64,000 nt of DNA. Source: Deinococcus murrayi DSM 11303 (lineage in GTDB: Bacteria; Deinococcota; Deinococci; Deinococcales; Deinococcaceae). Each line of letters begins with the position of its first letter. Positions within the stretch are counted from its first letter, which is position 1. Shown here in pieces: positions 23,637 to 37,559 of this stretch. The position numbers and the translations under genes are program-made. Below the pieces are notes generated by a model. The model made no database searches and was not told the origin of the DNA. It was given only the letters and a program-made list of their open reading frames with translations. Location of the stretch: the NCBI RefSeq assembly GCF_000482805.1, contig NZ_AXWT01000022.1, forward strand, positions 9,005 to 73,004, written 5' to 3'.

Positions 23637-24704
23637 CTACAGGTGCTCCTGAAAAAACGCCACGCTCCGCCGCAGGGCCAGCCCCAGGTTGCGGCTGAGG
23701 TTGTGGTCGTCGCCCTCGTAGCGGTAGGCGGTAAAGCTCTGCCCGGCGGCCCGCAGGTCCTCCGCCAGCGCCTGCTGAAAGCTGTACGGCACGTCCTCGT
23801 CGTTGGTGCCGTGGTGAAGCTGGAGGGGCCGCCCATTGAGGTCCTCCAGGGAGGCATTGGGGCTGAGCGCCCGCAGGTAGCGGCGACTCAGGGGGTCGAG
23901 GGTGGGCCGCTCCTCGTCCGGTCCCCGGCCCCAGTCGGTCGCCAGCACGTCGTATCCGGCGACCACGCCCGCCCACAGCGAGGCTGCCCGCAACTCGCGG
24001 TCGACGAGCATCGCCCGCAAGGAGAGCTGAGCGCCCATGGAGTGGCCCCACAGCCCGATGCGGCCCCGGTTGACCCTGGGGTCGCGCTTGAGGCTGGCCG
24101 CCGCGTTGAGCACGTCCACCGTATAGCCGGGGTCGTTGTAGCCGCCCGTCGCCTCACCCTCCGAGTCGCCGTGGCCCCGGTAGTCGCTCTTGAGGGTCAC
24201 AAAGCCCGCCCGCGCGAAGGCGTCCTGATAGGCCACGTAGCGCTCGGTCGTGCGGTAGACGTCGGGCGGAATATACCCGTGATTGAAGACGATGGCGGGC
24301 CAGCCCCCCTGAGGCGGCGTGCCGTTCGGGACCGTCAGCAACGCATAGATGGTCAGCCCGTCCGACTCGTAGCTCACGACCTGCCGGGTGTAGTTCACGC
24401 CGGGGGGGAGCGTCTGCACGACCGTCAGCGCACTGCCGGGGTATTCCCGCGCCCGCAGCGCCTGGATGCTCACCGGCTGCTGGGCGACGAGCCGTTCCAG
24501 CGCGGCATCGGTGAGGCCCCCCCGCACCCCCCTCGGCGCGGGGGTGTTCGGGGTGGGGGCGTCCGGCTCGCCCGTCGGTGCCCTCTGCCCAGTCCAGGGG
24601 ACCTCAAAGGGGAGGGAGAAGGGCAGGCGCTCCGTGCCCACCAGGGCGATATACCCCGCACCGAGGGCCAGCAGCAAGAGCAGCAGTTGGAAAAGTCGCC
24701 TCAT
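23637..24704 (-). CDS. Membrane-anchored alpha/beta hydrolase (copy 2 of a tandem pair)
   Basis: A 355-residue serine hydrolase of the dienelactone hydrolase/prolyl oligopeptidase type. An N-terminal uncleaved signal anchor (residues 4-22) and a Pro-rich linker put the enzyme outside the cytoplasm. Nucleophile Ser222 is in GLWGHSMGAQ; the acid is probably Asp in HHGTNDEDVP and the base His in EGDDHNLSR near the C-terminus. It has strong identity with the next gene over the whole catalytic domain, including TERYVAYQDAFARAGFVTLK in both, so it arose by tandem duplication. It lies 19 bases after that gene, presumably in one transcript. Substrate unknown, perhaps an ester or peptide. Confidence 0.85.
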   Translation of the reverse strand: MRRLFQLLLLLLALGAGYIALVGTERLPFSLPFEVPWTGQRAPTGEPDAPTPNTPAPRGVRGGLTDAALERLVAQQPVSIQALRAREYPGSALTVVQTLPPGVNYTRQVVSYESDGLTIYALLTVPNGTPPQGGWPAIVFNHGYIPPDVYRTTERYVAYQDAFARAGFVTLKSDYRGHGDSEGEATGGYNDPGYTVDVLNAAASLKRDPRVNRGRIGLWGHSMGAQLSLRAMLVDRELRAASLWAGVVAGYDVLATDWGRGPDEERPTLDPLSRRYLRALSPNASLEDLNGRPLQLHHGTNDEDVPYSFQQALAEDLRAAGQSFTAYRYEGDDHNLSRNLGLALRRSVAFFQEHL

Positions 24705-24723
24705 CGGAGGGGACCACCCGCCT

Positions 24724-25707
24724 TCACAACCGCGCCTTGAAAAAGGCCACGCTGCGGGCCAGCGCCGTTCCCAGATTGCGGGTCAGGTCGTGGTTGTCGC
24801 CGGGGTAGACGTAGCTCTGCACGGGCTTTCCCGCCGCCCGCATCTGCGAGGCGAGGCGCTCGTGAAAGAGCAGGGGCACGTCCGCGTCGGCGGTGCCGAT
24901 GTGCAGTTGCAGGGGGCCGCCGAGGTCTTTCAGGTACGAGTTGGCGCTCAGGCCCCGCCAGAAGGTGGGGTTGGCCTCCGGCGTGCCGTACTTGGCGACC
25001 GCCTTTTGCCGCAGCTCTAGCACTCGGCGGGGGATGGAGGCGGGAGGAACGTTGTTCCAGTCGTTCAGGATGGTGCTGTAGTCGCCCACCACCCCAGCCC
25101 AGATGACCCCGGCTTTGAGGCGCGGGTCAATCACCATCGCCCGCAGCGTGAGGAAGCCGCCCATGGAGTGGCCCCACATGCCGATGCGGTCCCCGTTGAC
25201 GCGCCCATCGCGCCTCAGGCTGGACACCGCGTTGAGCACGTCCGTCGTGTAGCCGGGGGCGAAGTAGGCCCCCAGCGCTTCTCCCTGACTGCCCCCGTGG
25301 CCTCGGTAATCGCTCTTGAGGGTCACGAACCCGGCGCGGGCAAAGGCGTCCTGGTAGGCGACGTAGCGCTCGGTCGTGCGGTAGACCTGGGGCGGAATAT
25401 AGCCGTGGTTGAAGACGATGGCGGGCCAGCCCCCCTTCGGCGGGGTGCCGTTCGGGACCGTCAGCAGGGCGTTAATCCGCAACCCCTCCGAGAGGTAACT
25501 CACGACAAAGCGCCGGTAGTTCATCCCCGGCGCGAGGGTTTGCCGAACCGTGAGGGCGCTGCCGGGGTAGCTCTTTTGCCGGGCGGCGGCGATGCTCATC
25601 TGCGCGGCGTCTGCCGAGGCGAGGGCGGCAGCCGACTGCGCCCCGGCGGGAGCGGCGAGGCTCAGGGTACCCAGCAGGGCGAGGCTGGGAACAAAGGGGC
25701 GGGTCAC
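24724..25707 (-). CDS. Secreted alpha/beta hydrolase (copy 1 of a tandem pair)
   Basis: A 327-residue paralogue of the downstream gene. It has a cleavable signal peptide (MTRPFVPSLALLGTLSLAAPAGAQ) instead of an anchor and lacks the Pro-rich linker. Nucleophile Ser181 is in GMWGHSMGGF, probable acid Asp in HIGTADADVP, and base His in PGDNHDLTR. The start is GTG 25707 with a TAGGGT -10 six bases upstream. One copy free and one membrane-bound suggests the pair acts on the same substrate in two places; the substrate is unknown. Confidence 0.85.
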   Translation of the reverse strand: MTRPFVPSLALLGTLSLAAPAGAQSAAALASADAAQMSIAAARQKSYPGSALTVRQTLAPGMNYRRFVVSYLSEGLRINALLTVPNGTPPKGGWPAIVFNHGYIPPQVYRTTERYVAYQDAFARAGFVTLKSDYRGHGGSQGEALGAYFAPGYTTDVLNAVSSLRRDGRVNGDRIGMWGHSMGGFLTLRAMVIDPRLKAGVIWAGVVGDYSTILNDWNNVPPASIPRRVLELRQKAVAKYGTPEANPTFWRGLSANSYLKDLGGPLQLHIGTADADVPLLFHERLASQMRAAGKPVQSYVYPGDNHDLTRNLGTALARSVAFFKARL

Positions 25708-25713
25708 CCCCTC

Positions 25714-25719
25714 ACCCTA
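25714..25719 (-). promoter_or_regulatory. -10 hexamer of the hydrolase pair
   Basis: TAGGGT on the minus strand, six bases before GTG 25707. Confidence 0.42.
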
Positions 25720-25784
25720 CGGGAGGGGAGCGAAAGGGACCGGAAGGAGGGCTACGCTCGCCGGTCTCCGGGAGTGCCCAGCTT

Positions 25785-25790
25785 TAGACT
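25785..25790 (+). promoter_or_regulatory. -10 hexamer, leaderless start of the MFS gene
   Basis: TAGACT seven bases before ATG 25798. Confidence 0.5.
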
Positions 25791-25797
25791 GGCCGGG

Positions 25798-26970
25798 ATG
25801 CTCTGGACTCGGCCCGTGACCATGCTGCGGTTGCTCGCGCTGCTGCTGCTCAGCGAGCTGGTGCGGACCGGGCTGCTGGTGTCGGTGCTGCCGCAGGCCG
25901 CGCCGGGACTGGGCTGGGGTCCGGCAGCGCTGGGCCTCGTCGTGGGGGCGCACTACCTCGCCGACGGGCTGGCCAAGGGGCCGCTGGGCTGGCTCGCGGG
26001 TCGCCTGGGGCTGGGGCGGGTGCTCGCGCTGGGGGCCGCGCTGGGGCTGGGGGCCGTCCTGGGGGCGCGGCTCGCGCCTGGCCCCGCTTGGGGGGCACTC
26101 GCGGCGGCGGTGTGGGGGCTAGGCTACGCCGCCCTGTGGCCCGGCGTCATGAGCATGTCGCAGGCGCTGGCCCGGCCCGGCTACGCGGCGCGGGCGCTGG
26201 CGCTGTCGGGGGTGGCCGTGGCTCCCGCCATCCTCGCGGGCGTGCTGGGGGTGGGACCGCTGATGGCGGCGCGGCCAGAGACGGCCTGGGCGCTTCTCGC
26301 GGGGGCGCAGGGGGCGGCGCTGCTGCTCGCCCTGGGTGGGCTGGGCCTGCGCCTCCCGGAGGCGAACGCCCCGGCAGGCAGCGTGTGGCGCGGCTGGCGG
26401 CGGGTGGCCACCCTGCTGCCCGCTGCCTTCGCGCAGACCCTCGCGCCGGGCCTCTTTGTGCCGCTGCTCTACCCGCTGCTCGCGCGGCTGGGGCTGGGGC
26501 TGGGGGACCTGCTGGGGCCGGGGCTGCTCGCGCTCGCGGGCTTTGGAATAGGCCTCCCCCTTGCCGGGCGGCTGGCCGACCGGGCGCACCCCCGCCGGGC
26601 GCTGGGGCCGGGCCTGCTTCTCCTCGCGCTCACCTTCGCGCTGGCGGCACCGCCGGGGCTAGAAGCCCGCCTCCTCCTCCTCGCGCCCCTGCTGGGGCTG
26701 GGGTACGGGGCTTTTCTTGCCGGATGGAACGGGCTGGTGGGCCGAGTGCTGCCCCCCGCGCACCGCGCCGCTGCCTGGGGCACCGTGATGGCGGTCGAGG
26801 CGCTGGGCTTCGCCCTCGGCCCGGTGCTGGGGGGCCTGACCTGGGCCGCCGCCGGGCCGGGGGGGGTGTTTGCGCTGGGGGCCGCCGTCTTTGTGTTGGC
26901 GGAAGGGTACTACCTGTGGCCGGGGCGAGCGGCCCTGCGGGGGTCCCCCCAGGCGGACGGGACTGTTTAG
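25798..26970 (+). CDS. Major facilitator superfamily transporter
   Basis: A 390-residue integral membrane protein with about 12 hydrophobic segments. The loop after TM2 carries the MFS signature in weak form (GPLGWLAGRLGLGRVLALGA), and the symmetric loop in the second half reads GLPLAGRLADRAHPRRALG. It is very rich in Ala, Leu and Gly. Substrate is unknown; drug or metabolite efflux is the usual guess for this size and topology. It converges on bshB1 with a 21-base gap. Confidence 0.85.
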   Translation: MLWTRPVTMLRLLALLLLSELVRTGLLVSVLPQAAPGLGWGPAALGLVVGAHYLADGLAKGPLGWLAGRLGLGRVLALGAALGLGAVLGARLAPGPAWGALAAAVWGLGYAALWPGVMSMSQALARPGYAARALALSGVAVAPAILAGVLGVGPLMAARPETAWALLAGAQGAALLLALGGLGLRLPEANAPAGSVWRGWRRVATLLPAAFAQTLAPGLFVPLLYPLLARLGLGLGDLLGPGLLALAGFGIGLPLAGRLADRAHPRRALGPGLLLLALTFALAAPPGLEARLLLLAPLLGLGYGAFLAGWNGLVGRVLPPAHRAAAWGTVMAVEALGFALGPVLGGLTWAAAGPGGVFALGAAVFVLAEGYYLWPGRAALRGSPQADGTV

Positions 26971-26991
26971 TCCCAGTTTAGCCCCAGGGGG

Positions 26992-27714
26992 TCACAGCGC
27001 TGCTGGGTCTACCAGGAGGGGCGACTCGCTCTCAAAGGCTTCTGCGTAGCGCACGCGGGCGAGGGTGCCCCAGTACGTCATGCGGGCGCGGCGGCGCTCC
27101 ACGATTTCGGGGGTGACCGTCTCGGAGACCTCCGCCCCCGTGAACTGGCTGGCATGGGCACGGACGGCGGCCTCCCACTCTTCCTGAACCCCGCCGACGT
27201 CCACCAGCAGGTTGGCCTGGATGTCCGCGTTGCCCTGGTAGAGCAGCACCCGCCCCACCCGGTGGGCCTCGCCGGGCACCTCGGCCCGCCGCAACGCCGC
27301 GAGGTGCACCGCTCGCCGCGCCAGGTGGTAACTCCCGAAGTGGTCGGGGTGGCGGTCGCGGTGGTGGGGTACCAGCAGCACGCGGGGCCGCACGGCCCGC
27401 AGCGCCGCTGCGAGCGCCTCCGCCCCGGCGGGCGTGTCGGCCAGGCCGCCGTCCGGCAAACCGAGCTGACCGCGCCAGGCGAGGCCCATTACCGCTGCCG
27501 CCGCCACGCACTCGGCCTCGCGCTCCTGCGGGCTGCCCTGGGTGCCCCGCTCGCCCCGCGACAGTTCGAGGATGCCCACCGCCCGCCCCGCTCGCGCCAG
27601 CCGAATCAGGGTGCCGCCCGCCCCAATCTCGGCGTCGTCGGGATGGGGAGCCAGACACAACCAGTCCAGCGGCTGCGCCGCGCCGTACACCGTGCGGAAG
27701 GGGAGGGGCGTCAT
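26992..27714 (-). CDS. bshB1: Bacillithiol biosynthesis deacetylase BshB1
   Basis: Deacetylates GlcNAc-malate in the second step of bacillithiol synthesis. A 240-residue PIG-L/LmbE-family zinc enzyme. Metal and catalytic residues are in APHPDDAEIGAGGT (His24, Asp26, Asp27) and HHRDRHPDH (117-125). LELSRGERGTQGSPQEREAE and the C-terminal YAEAFESESPLLVD, which contains the EAF motif of this subgroup, separate it from mycothiol MshB. A TATCCT -10 lies six bases before the ATG. With the YpdA-type reductase at 15869 this makes bacillithiol the likely low-molecular-weight thiol. Confidence 0.92.
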   Translation of the reverse strand: MTPLPFRTVYGAAQPLDWLCLAPHPDDAEIGAGGTLIRLARAGRAVGILELSRGERGTQGSPQEREAECVAAAAVMGLAWRGQLGLPDGGLADTPAGAEALAAALRAVRPRVLLVPHHRDRHPDHFGSYHLARRAVHLAALRRAEVPGEAHRVGRVLLYQGNADIQANLLVDVGGVQEEWEAAVRAHASQFTGAEVSETVTPEIVERRRARMTYWGTLARVRYAEAFESESPLLVDPAAL

Positions 27715-27720
27715 GGGGGC

Positions 27721-27726
27721 AGGATA
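27721..27726 (-). promoter_or_regulatory. -10 hexamer, leaderless start of bshB1
   Basis: TATCCT on the minus strand six bases before the ATG. The same 15 bases, through ATG, recur at tsaE. Confidence 0.5.
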
Positions 27727-27761
27727 GGCCAGCCGCGCTCACAGCTCCCCTCGCCCACCCA

Positions 27762-27787
27762 ATAAAAAACCGCCCACGGGGGGCGGT
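27762..27787 (-). terminator. Intrinsic terminator of the nitrilase gene
   Basis: On the minus strand ACCGCC and GGCGGT arms enclose a GC-rich loop and are followed by a run of six T, then ATT. It lies 42 bases beyond the nitrilase stop and ahead of the bshB1 promoter. Confidence 0.85.
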
Positions 27788-27828
27788 GATGCTGAACACT
27801 CTAGCGCGCTATTCAGCCGGGGTCAAGG

Positions 27829-28755
27829 CTATGCCGGGAGGGGCCTCTCCCCAGCGGGGAAGGACTTGAGGTCGGCGGGGGCATCCGGGTCCGCGATGGC
27901 GTCCCGGTCGCGCCAGTTCAGGACATCCCCTTCTCTCCGCACCCGCCGGGTCAGCGCGAGGTCGAGGTCGCGCACCAGCCAGCCGGGAACGCCCCAGTCG
28001 CTCTCAGCGAGGATGCCGCTGTCGGGGAGGCCGCGGTCAGCGGGGGCGTAGAGGGCGGCTTTCCCGACCGCCGTCTCGACCGCGTAGGTCCAGCTCGCGT
28101 CGGCGAGCAGGGGCGCGTGCAGGGCGTAGCACTGGTTTTCCAGGGCGCGGGCCATGCTGCCGACGCGGACGCGGGTATACCCGGCGGGGGTCCCGGTAAA
28201 GGACGGCACCACCAGCAGCTCGGCTCCGCCTTCCGCCAGCCGCCGCGAGAAGTCCGGAAACTCGCTGTCGTAGCAGATGGCCACCCCGAAGCGCAGCCCC
28301 CCCACCGCAAAGACCTGTGCCCCCTCGCCGGGCGAGATGGCCCATTCTTCGGCTTCAAAGCGGGTCATCCGCCGCTTGTCCTGATGGCCAAGGGTGCCGT
28401 CCGGCCCGAACACGTAGGCCCGGTTGACATAGCCCTCCTCCCGCGCTACCGGAACGCTGCCCGCCACCAAGGCGACCCCGTGCTCGCGGGCCAGGCGGGT
28501 GTGCAGCGCGAGGAAGTCCGGCAGCAGCGCCTGCAAAGCGGGGCGCATCCCCAGGATGTCGTGGTGCAGGGCGGGGGGCAGCAGCCCAATCAGCTCCAGC
28601 GCCGCGTACTCCGGAAAAACCAGGAGCTGCGCCCCCTGCCCGGCGGCCTCCGCTACCCAGCGCGAGAGCTTGTCAGCATAGGCCTCCCAGTCGGGCAAGC
28701 GGTCTACCGGGTAGGCCGCCGCCGCCACCCGCACCACGTCCGTCGTTACCGTCAT
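27829..28755 (-). CDS. Carbon-nitrogen hydrolase (nitrilase superfamily)
   Basis: A 308-residue amidase/nitrilase-fold enzyme with the full Glu-Lys-Cys triad: Glu49 in [11 protein letters not shown], Lys127 in [11 protein letters not shown] and Cys161 in [12 protein letters not shown]. It probably hydrolyses an amide or carbamoyl substrate in the cytoplasm. The '[12 protein letters not shown]' motif resembles the group of aliphatic amidase-like hydrolases rather than true nitrilases, but the substrate cannot be read. ATG 28755 is six bases after a TATCTT -10. It is divergent from dnaA. Confidence 0.9.
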   Translation of the reverse strand: MTVTTDVVRVAAAAYPVDRLPDWEAYADKLSRWVAEAAGQGAQLLVFPEYAALELIGLLPPALHHDILGMRPALQALLPDFLALHTRLAREHGVALVAGSVPVAREEGYVNRAYVFGPDGTLGHQDKRRMTRFEAEEWAISPGEGAQVFAVGGLRFGVAICYDSEFPDFSRRLAEGGAELLVVPSFTGTPAGYTRVRVGSMARALENQCYALHAPLLADASWTYAVETAVGKAALYAPADRGLPDSGILAESDWGVPGWLVRDLDLALTRRVRREGDVLNWRDRDAIADPDAPADLKSFPAGERPLPA

Positions 28756-28761
28756 GGGGGC

Positions 28762-28767
28762 AAGATA
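28762..28767 (-). promoter_or_regulatory. -10 hexamer, leaderless start of the nitrilase gene
   Basis: TATCTT on the minus strand six bases before the ATG. Confidence 0.5.
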
Positions 28768-28870
28768 CCCCCCGCCCCACCCCGCCGCGGGTTTCTCCGC
28801 CGAGGACGAGTGGGCCGGAGCGGGGAGTGTATGCTGGCTCTCAGCCCGCTCAGCCGCGGCAGCCGGGGAG

Positions 28871-30250
<1,380 letters not shown>

Positions 30251-30331
30251 GCGTAACTTCATGATTATTTACGCTTGTAGGCAAAAAAGTTCCAAATTTC
30301 GTTCCAAATGGGTGTGCACACTTTCACAATC

Positions 30332-30610
<279 letters not shown>

Positions 30611-30637
30611 AGACCCCTCCAGGGGGAAAGGTGGAAG

Positions 30638-31720
30638 ATGAGAGCGCACGTCACCAAAAAGATTCTCAGCGAGGCCCTCGGCCTTCTCGAACGGGTCATT
30701 CCCAGCCGCAGCAGCAATCCGCTTTTGACGTCCCTGAAGGTCGAAGCGAGCGCCGAGGGTCTGACCCTTAGCGGCACCAACCTCGAAATCGATCTGTCTT
30801 GCTTTGTCCCCGCCGAAGTGCAGGACCCGCGACCCCTCGTCGTGCCTGCGCACCTGTTCGCGCAGATTGTGCGGAACCTGGCGGGAGAACTCGTCGAGTT
30901 AGAACTCGCGGGCCATGAACTCGCGGTGCGGGCGGGTGGCAGCGATTTCAAACTGCAGATTGGCGATTTTGAAGCCTATCCGCCGCTGTCATTTCCGAAC
31001 CACGCCGACGTGAGCCTTGACGCCGCCGAGCTGTCGCGGGCGCTGGGCAGCGTGCGCTACGCCGCAAGTAACGAGGCGTTTCAGGCTGTTTTCCGGGGCA
31101 TCAAGCTGGAGCACCGCGCGGAATCGGCCCGCGTGGTCGCGTCGGACGGTTACCGAGTGGCCCTGCGCGACTTTCCAGCGAGCGGGGCCGGGAGGAGCCT
31201 GATTATCCCCGCCCGCAGCGCCGACGAGCTGATTCGGGTGCTGCGCGACGGCGAAGCCCGGTTCACCTACGGGGAGGGGATGCTCAGCGTCACGACCGAG
31301 CGGGTGCGGATGAATCTCAAGCTGCTGGACGGCGAGTTTCCAGACTACGAGCGGGTGATTCCCAAAGACATCCGCTTGCAGGTGACCCTGCCCGCCACGG
31401 CCCTCAAAGAGGCGGTGGGCCGCGTAGCCGTGCTCGCGGACAAGAACGCGAACAACCGGGTCGAGTTTCTGGTCTCGGAGGGCAAGCTGCGTCTTGCCGC
31501 CGAGGGCGACTATGGCCGTGCCCAGGACACCCTCGACGTAGTGCAGGGCGGGGCCGAACCGGCGATGAGCCTCGCCTTTAACGCCCGGCATGTTCTCGAC
31601 GCCTTAGGACCCATCGAGGGAGAAGCCGAGCTGCTCTTCTCCGGCTCTACCAGCCCCGCCATCTTCCGCGCGAGCGGGGGGGGCGGGTACATGGCGGTTA
31701 TGGTCACGCTGCGGGTCTGA
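30638..31720 (+). CDS. dnaN: DNA polymerase III beta sliding clamp
   Basis: A 360-residue ring-forming processivity clamp with three similar domains. Domain 1 begins [20 protein letters not shown] and contains [12 protein letters not shown]; domain 2 has [20 protein letters not shown]; domain 3 ends with the conserved MAVMVTLRV, near the protein-binding pocket. The purine-rich sequence before the ATG (GGGGGAAAGGTGG) supplies the ribosome site. It follows oriC in the standard dnaA-oriC-dnaN order. Confidence 0.96.
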   Translation: MRAHVTKKILSEALGLLERVIPSRSSNPLLTSLKVEASAEGLTLSGTNLEIDLSCFVPAEVQDPRPLVVPAHLFAQIVRNLAGELVELELAGHELAVRAGGSDFKLQIGDFEAYPPLSFPNHADVSLDAAELSRALGSVRYAASNEAFQAVFRGIKLEHRAESARVVASDGYRVALRDFPASGAGRSLIIPARSADELIRVLRDGEARFTYGEGMLSVTTERVRMNLKLLDGEFPDYERVIPKDIRLQVTLPATALKEAVGRVAVLADKNANNRVEFLVSEGKLRLAAEGDYGRAQDTLDVVQGGAEPAMSLAFNARHVLDALGPIEGEAELLFSGSTSPAIFRASGGGGYMAVMVTLRV

Positions 31721-33124
<1,404 letters not shown>

Positions 33125-33132
33125 GACACGGC

Positions 33133-33177
33133 GGTCAGCGGTCAGCAGCCCTGAGAGCTGACGGCTGACCGCTGACC
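33133..33177 (+). repeat. Long perfect hairpin made of GGTCAGC heptamers
   Basis: Perfect 14-base arms (33133-33146 and 33164-33177) around a 17-base loop. Each arm is two copies of the heptamer GGTCAGC or its complement; further partial copies lie in the loop and just after. It belongs to the same style of intergenic heptamer repeat as 48952-48965 and 51211-51252. Confidence 0.7.
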
Positions 33178-33182
33178 CCTGA

Positions 33183-33215
33183 CGGCTTTTCTGGAACTGA
33201 TTCCAAAGCCGTTTT
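33183..33215 (+). terminator. Intrinsic terminator of eno
   Basis: CGGCTT pairs with AAGCCG and an inner TGGAA/TTCCA stem closes a CTGA loop, with a TTC bulge on the left arm. TTTTC follows. It lies 26 bases before pyk. Confidence 0.72.
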
Positions 33216-33240
33216 CTCAGCCCTCAGGGAAGGAACGACC

Positions 33241-34689
33241 ATGAAACATGTCGACAGAGCCACCAAAATCGTCGCCACCATCGGCCCGGCGAGCCGCGAC
33301 CGCGAGGTGTTGGGGCGGATGATGGACGCGGGGCTGAATGTGGTGCGCATGAACTTCAGCCACGGTGACCCCGAAGACCACCGCCAGACCGTGCAACTCG
33401 TGCGCGAACTTGCCGCCGAGCGGGGGGTTGCCATCGGTATTCTGCAAGACCTGCAAGGCCCCAAGATTCGGGTGGGCCGCTTTCGCGAGGGCCGGGCCGT
33501 CTTGGAGGCCGGGGCACGCTTCACCATCACGATGGAGGACGTAGAGGGCGACGATGAGCGAGTGGGGAGCACCTACAAGGGCCTCGCGCAGGATGTCTAC
33601 CCTGGCCTGACCCTGCTGCTCGACGACGGCAACCTCGCCCTGCGGGTCGACCAGGTGCGCGGCCCCGACATTCACACGACCGTCCTGATTGGTGGCGTGC
33701 TGAAGAACAACAAGGGCATCAACGTGCCTGGCGCGGACCTTTCGGTTCCGGCCCTCACCGAAAAAGACGTGCAGGACATGGAGTTTGGGGCCGCGCTGGG
33801 GGTCGACTGGGTGGCGCTGTCATTCGTGCGCTCGCGGGATGACCTGCTGCTCGCTCGGCACTACCTCGCCCGCTTCGGCAGCCGCGCGAAGCTGATGGCC
33901 AAAATCGAAAAGCCGCAGGCGGTCGAGCGCTTCGGGGAGATTTTGCGCGAGGTGGACGGCATCATGGTCGCTCGTGGGGACCTTGGCGTCGAGATGCGCC
34001 CCGAACAGGTGCCCACCATCCAAAAGCGCCTGATTCGCCTCTGCCGCGAGGTCGGCAAGCCGGTCATCACCGCGACCCAAATGCTGGAGAGCATGATTGC
34101 CCTGCCTCGGCCCACCCGCGCCGAGGCGTCGGACGTGGCCAACGCCATCTACGACGGCACCGACGCCGTGATGCTCTCGGCGGAGTCGGCGGCGGGGCAG
34201 TACCCGGTTGAGGCGGTCGCCATGATGGACCGCATCGCCCGCGAGGCCGAAGCCAGCGAGCACTACGACCTGATCCAGCGCCAGACCGTCGTGGAGACCG
34301 AACTCGCGCAGGATTCTATCGCCTACGCCGCTTGCTCCATCGCCGAGAAGCTCGAAGCGCCCGCCATCGTGACCTTTACGAGCACGGGCGGGGCCGCCAC
34401 CCGCGTCGCCAAGTACCGCCCCCGACTCTCCATCCTGGCGCTGACCCCCAACGAGCAAACCCGCAACCAACTCGCCCTGAGCTGGGGCGTCTCGCCCATG
34501 CTGAGCGAAGACCCGCACGACACTGACGACATGGTCCGCATCGCCAACGATGAACTGAAAAAGAGCGGCCTGGCCGATGTCGGCGACCGCTACGTCATCA
34601 CGGCGGGCGTGCCCTTTGGGGTGCGCGGCACCACCAACATGCTGCGCGTCGAGCGGCTGCGCGAGGAAGACCTGAGCACCCGCGTCTAA
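33241..34689 (+). CDS. pyk: Pyruvate kinase
   Basis: Final glycolytic step, phosphoenolpyruvate plus ADP to pyruvate plus ATP. It is 482 residues long. Conserved motifs: TKIVATIGPASRD at the N-terminus, MNFSHGDPEDH, LQDLQGPKIRVG, the substrate-binding Lys and Glu in KLMAKIEKPQAVE, MVARGDLGVEM, and TATQMLESMI. The C-terminal domain has PAIVTFTSTGG. There is no extra C-terminal PEP-utiliser-like domain, unlike Bacillus enzymes. Good ribosome site (GGAAGGAAC). Confidence 0.97.
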   Translation: MKHVDRATKIVATIGPASRDREVLGRMMDAGLNVVRMNFSHGDPEDHRQTVQLVRELAAERGVAIGILQDLQGPKIRVGRFREGRAVLEAGARFTITMEDVEGDDERVGSTYKGLAQDVYPGLTLLLDDGNLALRVDQVRGPDIHTTVLIGGVLKNNKGINVPGADLSVPALTEKDVQDMEFGAALGVDWVALSFVRSRDDLLLARHYLARFGSRAKLMAKIEKPQAVERFGEILREVDGIMVARGDLGVEMRPEQVPTIQKRLIRLCREVGKPVITATQMLESMIALPRPTRAEASDVANAIYDGTDAVMLSAESAAGQYPVEAVAMMDRIAREAEASEHYDLIQRQTVVETELAQDSIAYAACSIAEKLEAPAIVTFTSTGGAATRVAKYRPRLSILALTPNEQTRNQLALSWGVSPMLSEDPHDTDDMVRIANDELKKSGLADVGDRYVITAGVPFGVRGTTNMLRVERLREEDLSTRV

Positions 34690-34707
34690 CACTTCCCCCG
34701 CCAACAA

Positions 34708-34750
34708 GGCTGCCCCTGTCAGGTTGCTGTCAGGGGGCAGCCGCATTTTT
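34708..34750 (+). terminator. Intrinsic terminator of pyk
   Basis: Arms GGCTGCCCCTG (34708-34718) and CAGGGGGCAGCC (34731-34742), with one bulged base, followed by GCATTTTT. Confidence 0.85.
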
Positions 34751-34792
34751 ATCCACAGGGAGCGGGTTTTTCCACAGGCGGGGTGTGGATAA
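34749..34792. promoter_or_regulatory. Second outlying DnaA-box cluster
   Basis: Three boxes in 44 bases: TTATCCACA at 34749 (+), TTTTCCACA at 34768 (+) and the complement of TTATCCACA at 34784 (-). They lie in the convergent pyk-tyrS gap about 4.2 kb right of oriC. Confidence 0.7.
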
Positions 34793-34830
34793 CTTGGAGC
34801 CGCCAGCTTGTTCTGCTCATGGCTGGCGGC

Positions 34831-36156
<1,326 letters not shown>

Positions 36157-36231
36157 CTAGCGGCAGGAACGATATGCAAGTCGGGTCAGACGCCTCATGC
36201 CGGGCAGCATAGCAAGCCCGGCGGCCTCCCG

Positions 36232-36237
36232 TAAGCT
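36232..36237 (+). promoter_or_regulatory. -10 hexamer, leaderless start of the MOSC gene
   Basis: TAAGCT six bases before GTG 36244. Confidence 0.45.
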
Positions 36238-36243
36238 GGCCCT

Positions 36244-36794
<551 letters not shown>

Positions 36795-36798
<4 letters not shown>

Positions 36799-37559
36799 TA
36801 CGCCGTTGCGGTGAGGTGGAGACGAACCCGACCGAAGGAAGAAGCCCTGAAGACCGGCGGGCAAAGGAGGCGGTCGGTCTGAACCGTCCCCCGCTGGACG
36901 CCCGCTTGGAGGCCGTGCTGGCGCTGATTCGCGCTGAAACGCACGCCGATATCGGCTCGGACCACGCGCACTTGCCCATCCGCCTCCTGCGGGAGGGGCG
37001 CGTCGGGCGCGGCGTGATTGTCGAGCTGAACCCTGGCCCGCTGGCCCTGGCCCGGCGCAACGTGGTCCGCGCCAGACTGGAGGAGGTGTTGGAGGTGCGG
37101 GCCGGGGATGGCTTTGGCCCCCTGGTTCCCGGCGAGGTCGAGAGCGCCAGCGTGACCGGGATGGGCGCGGGCACGGTGGCGGGCATCCTGCGCCGGGCGG
37201 GTGAACGGTTGCCGCCCGCGCTGGTGCTTCAGCCCAACGATTCGCCCGCCCCCATCCGGGTCTGGGCGCGGGAGCACGGCTATCACCTGCGGGCCGAGCG
37301 CTTGGTCGCGGGCTACTGGCCCTACCCGGTGCTGCGGCTGGAGCGGGCTGCGGGCGAGGACCCGGCTTACCGGGGCCTGCCCCTCGCCGCCGCCCTGCGC
37401 TACGGCCCCCACCTGCTGCGCGCGGGGTCCGCCCTGCTGCGGCGTCAGGTGTGGGCGGACGTGGTGCGCCTCACGCCCCTCGCCGCCCCTGGCCGCACCG
37501 CCCAGACCGAGCTAGAGACGGCGCGAGCGGCCCTCGCGGTGCTGGAGGAGCGGCGCTAG
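36795..37559 (+). CDS. trmK: tRNA (adenine-22-N1)-methyltransferase TrmK family
   Basis: A 254-residue SAM-dependent methyltransferase matching the TrmK (COG2384) family that methylates A22 of tRNA. The core starts LDARLEAVLALIRAETHADIGSDHAHLP, where ADIGSDHA is SAM motif I. VIVELNPGPLALARRNV follows, then VTGMGAGTVAGIL (usually 'GMGG') and LVLQPNDSPAPIRVWA. The first 35 residues are poorly conserved-looking, so a later start is possible; GTG 36795 is chosen for its overlap with the MOSC gene. Its stop shares a palindromic CTAG with the converging regulator gene. Confidence 0.88.
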
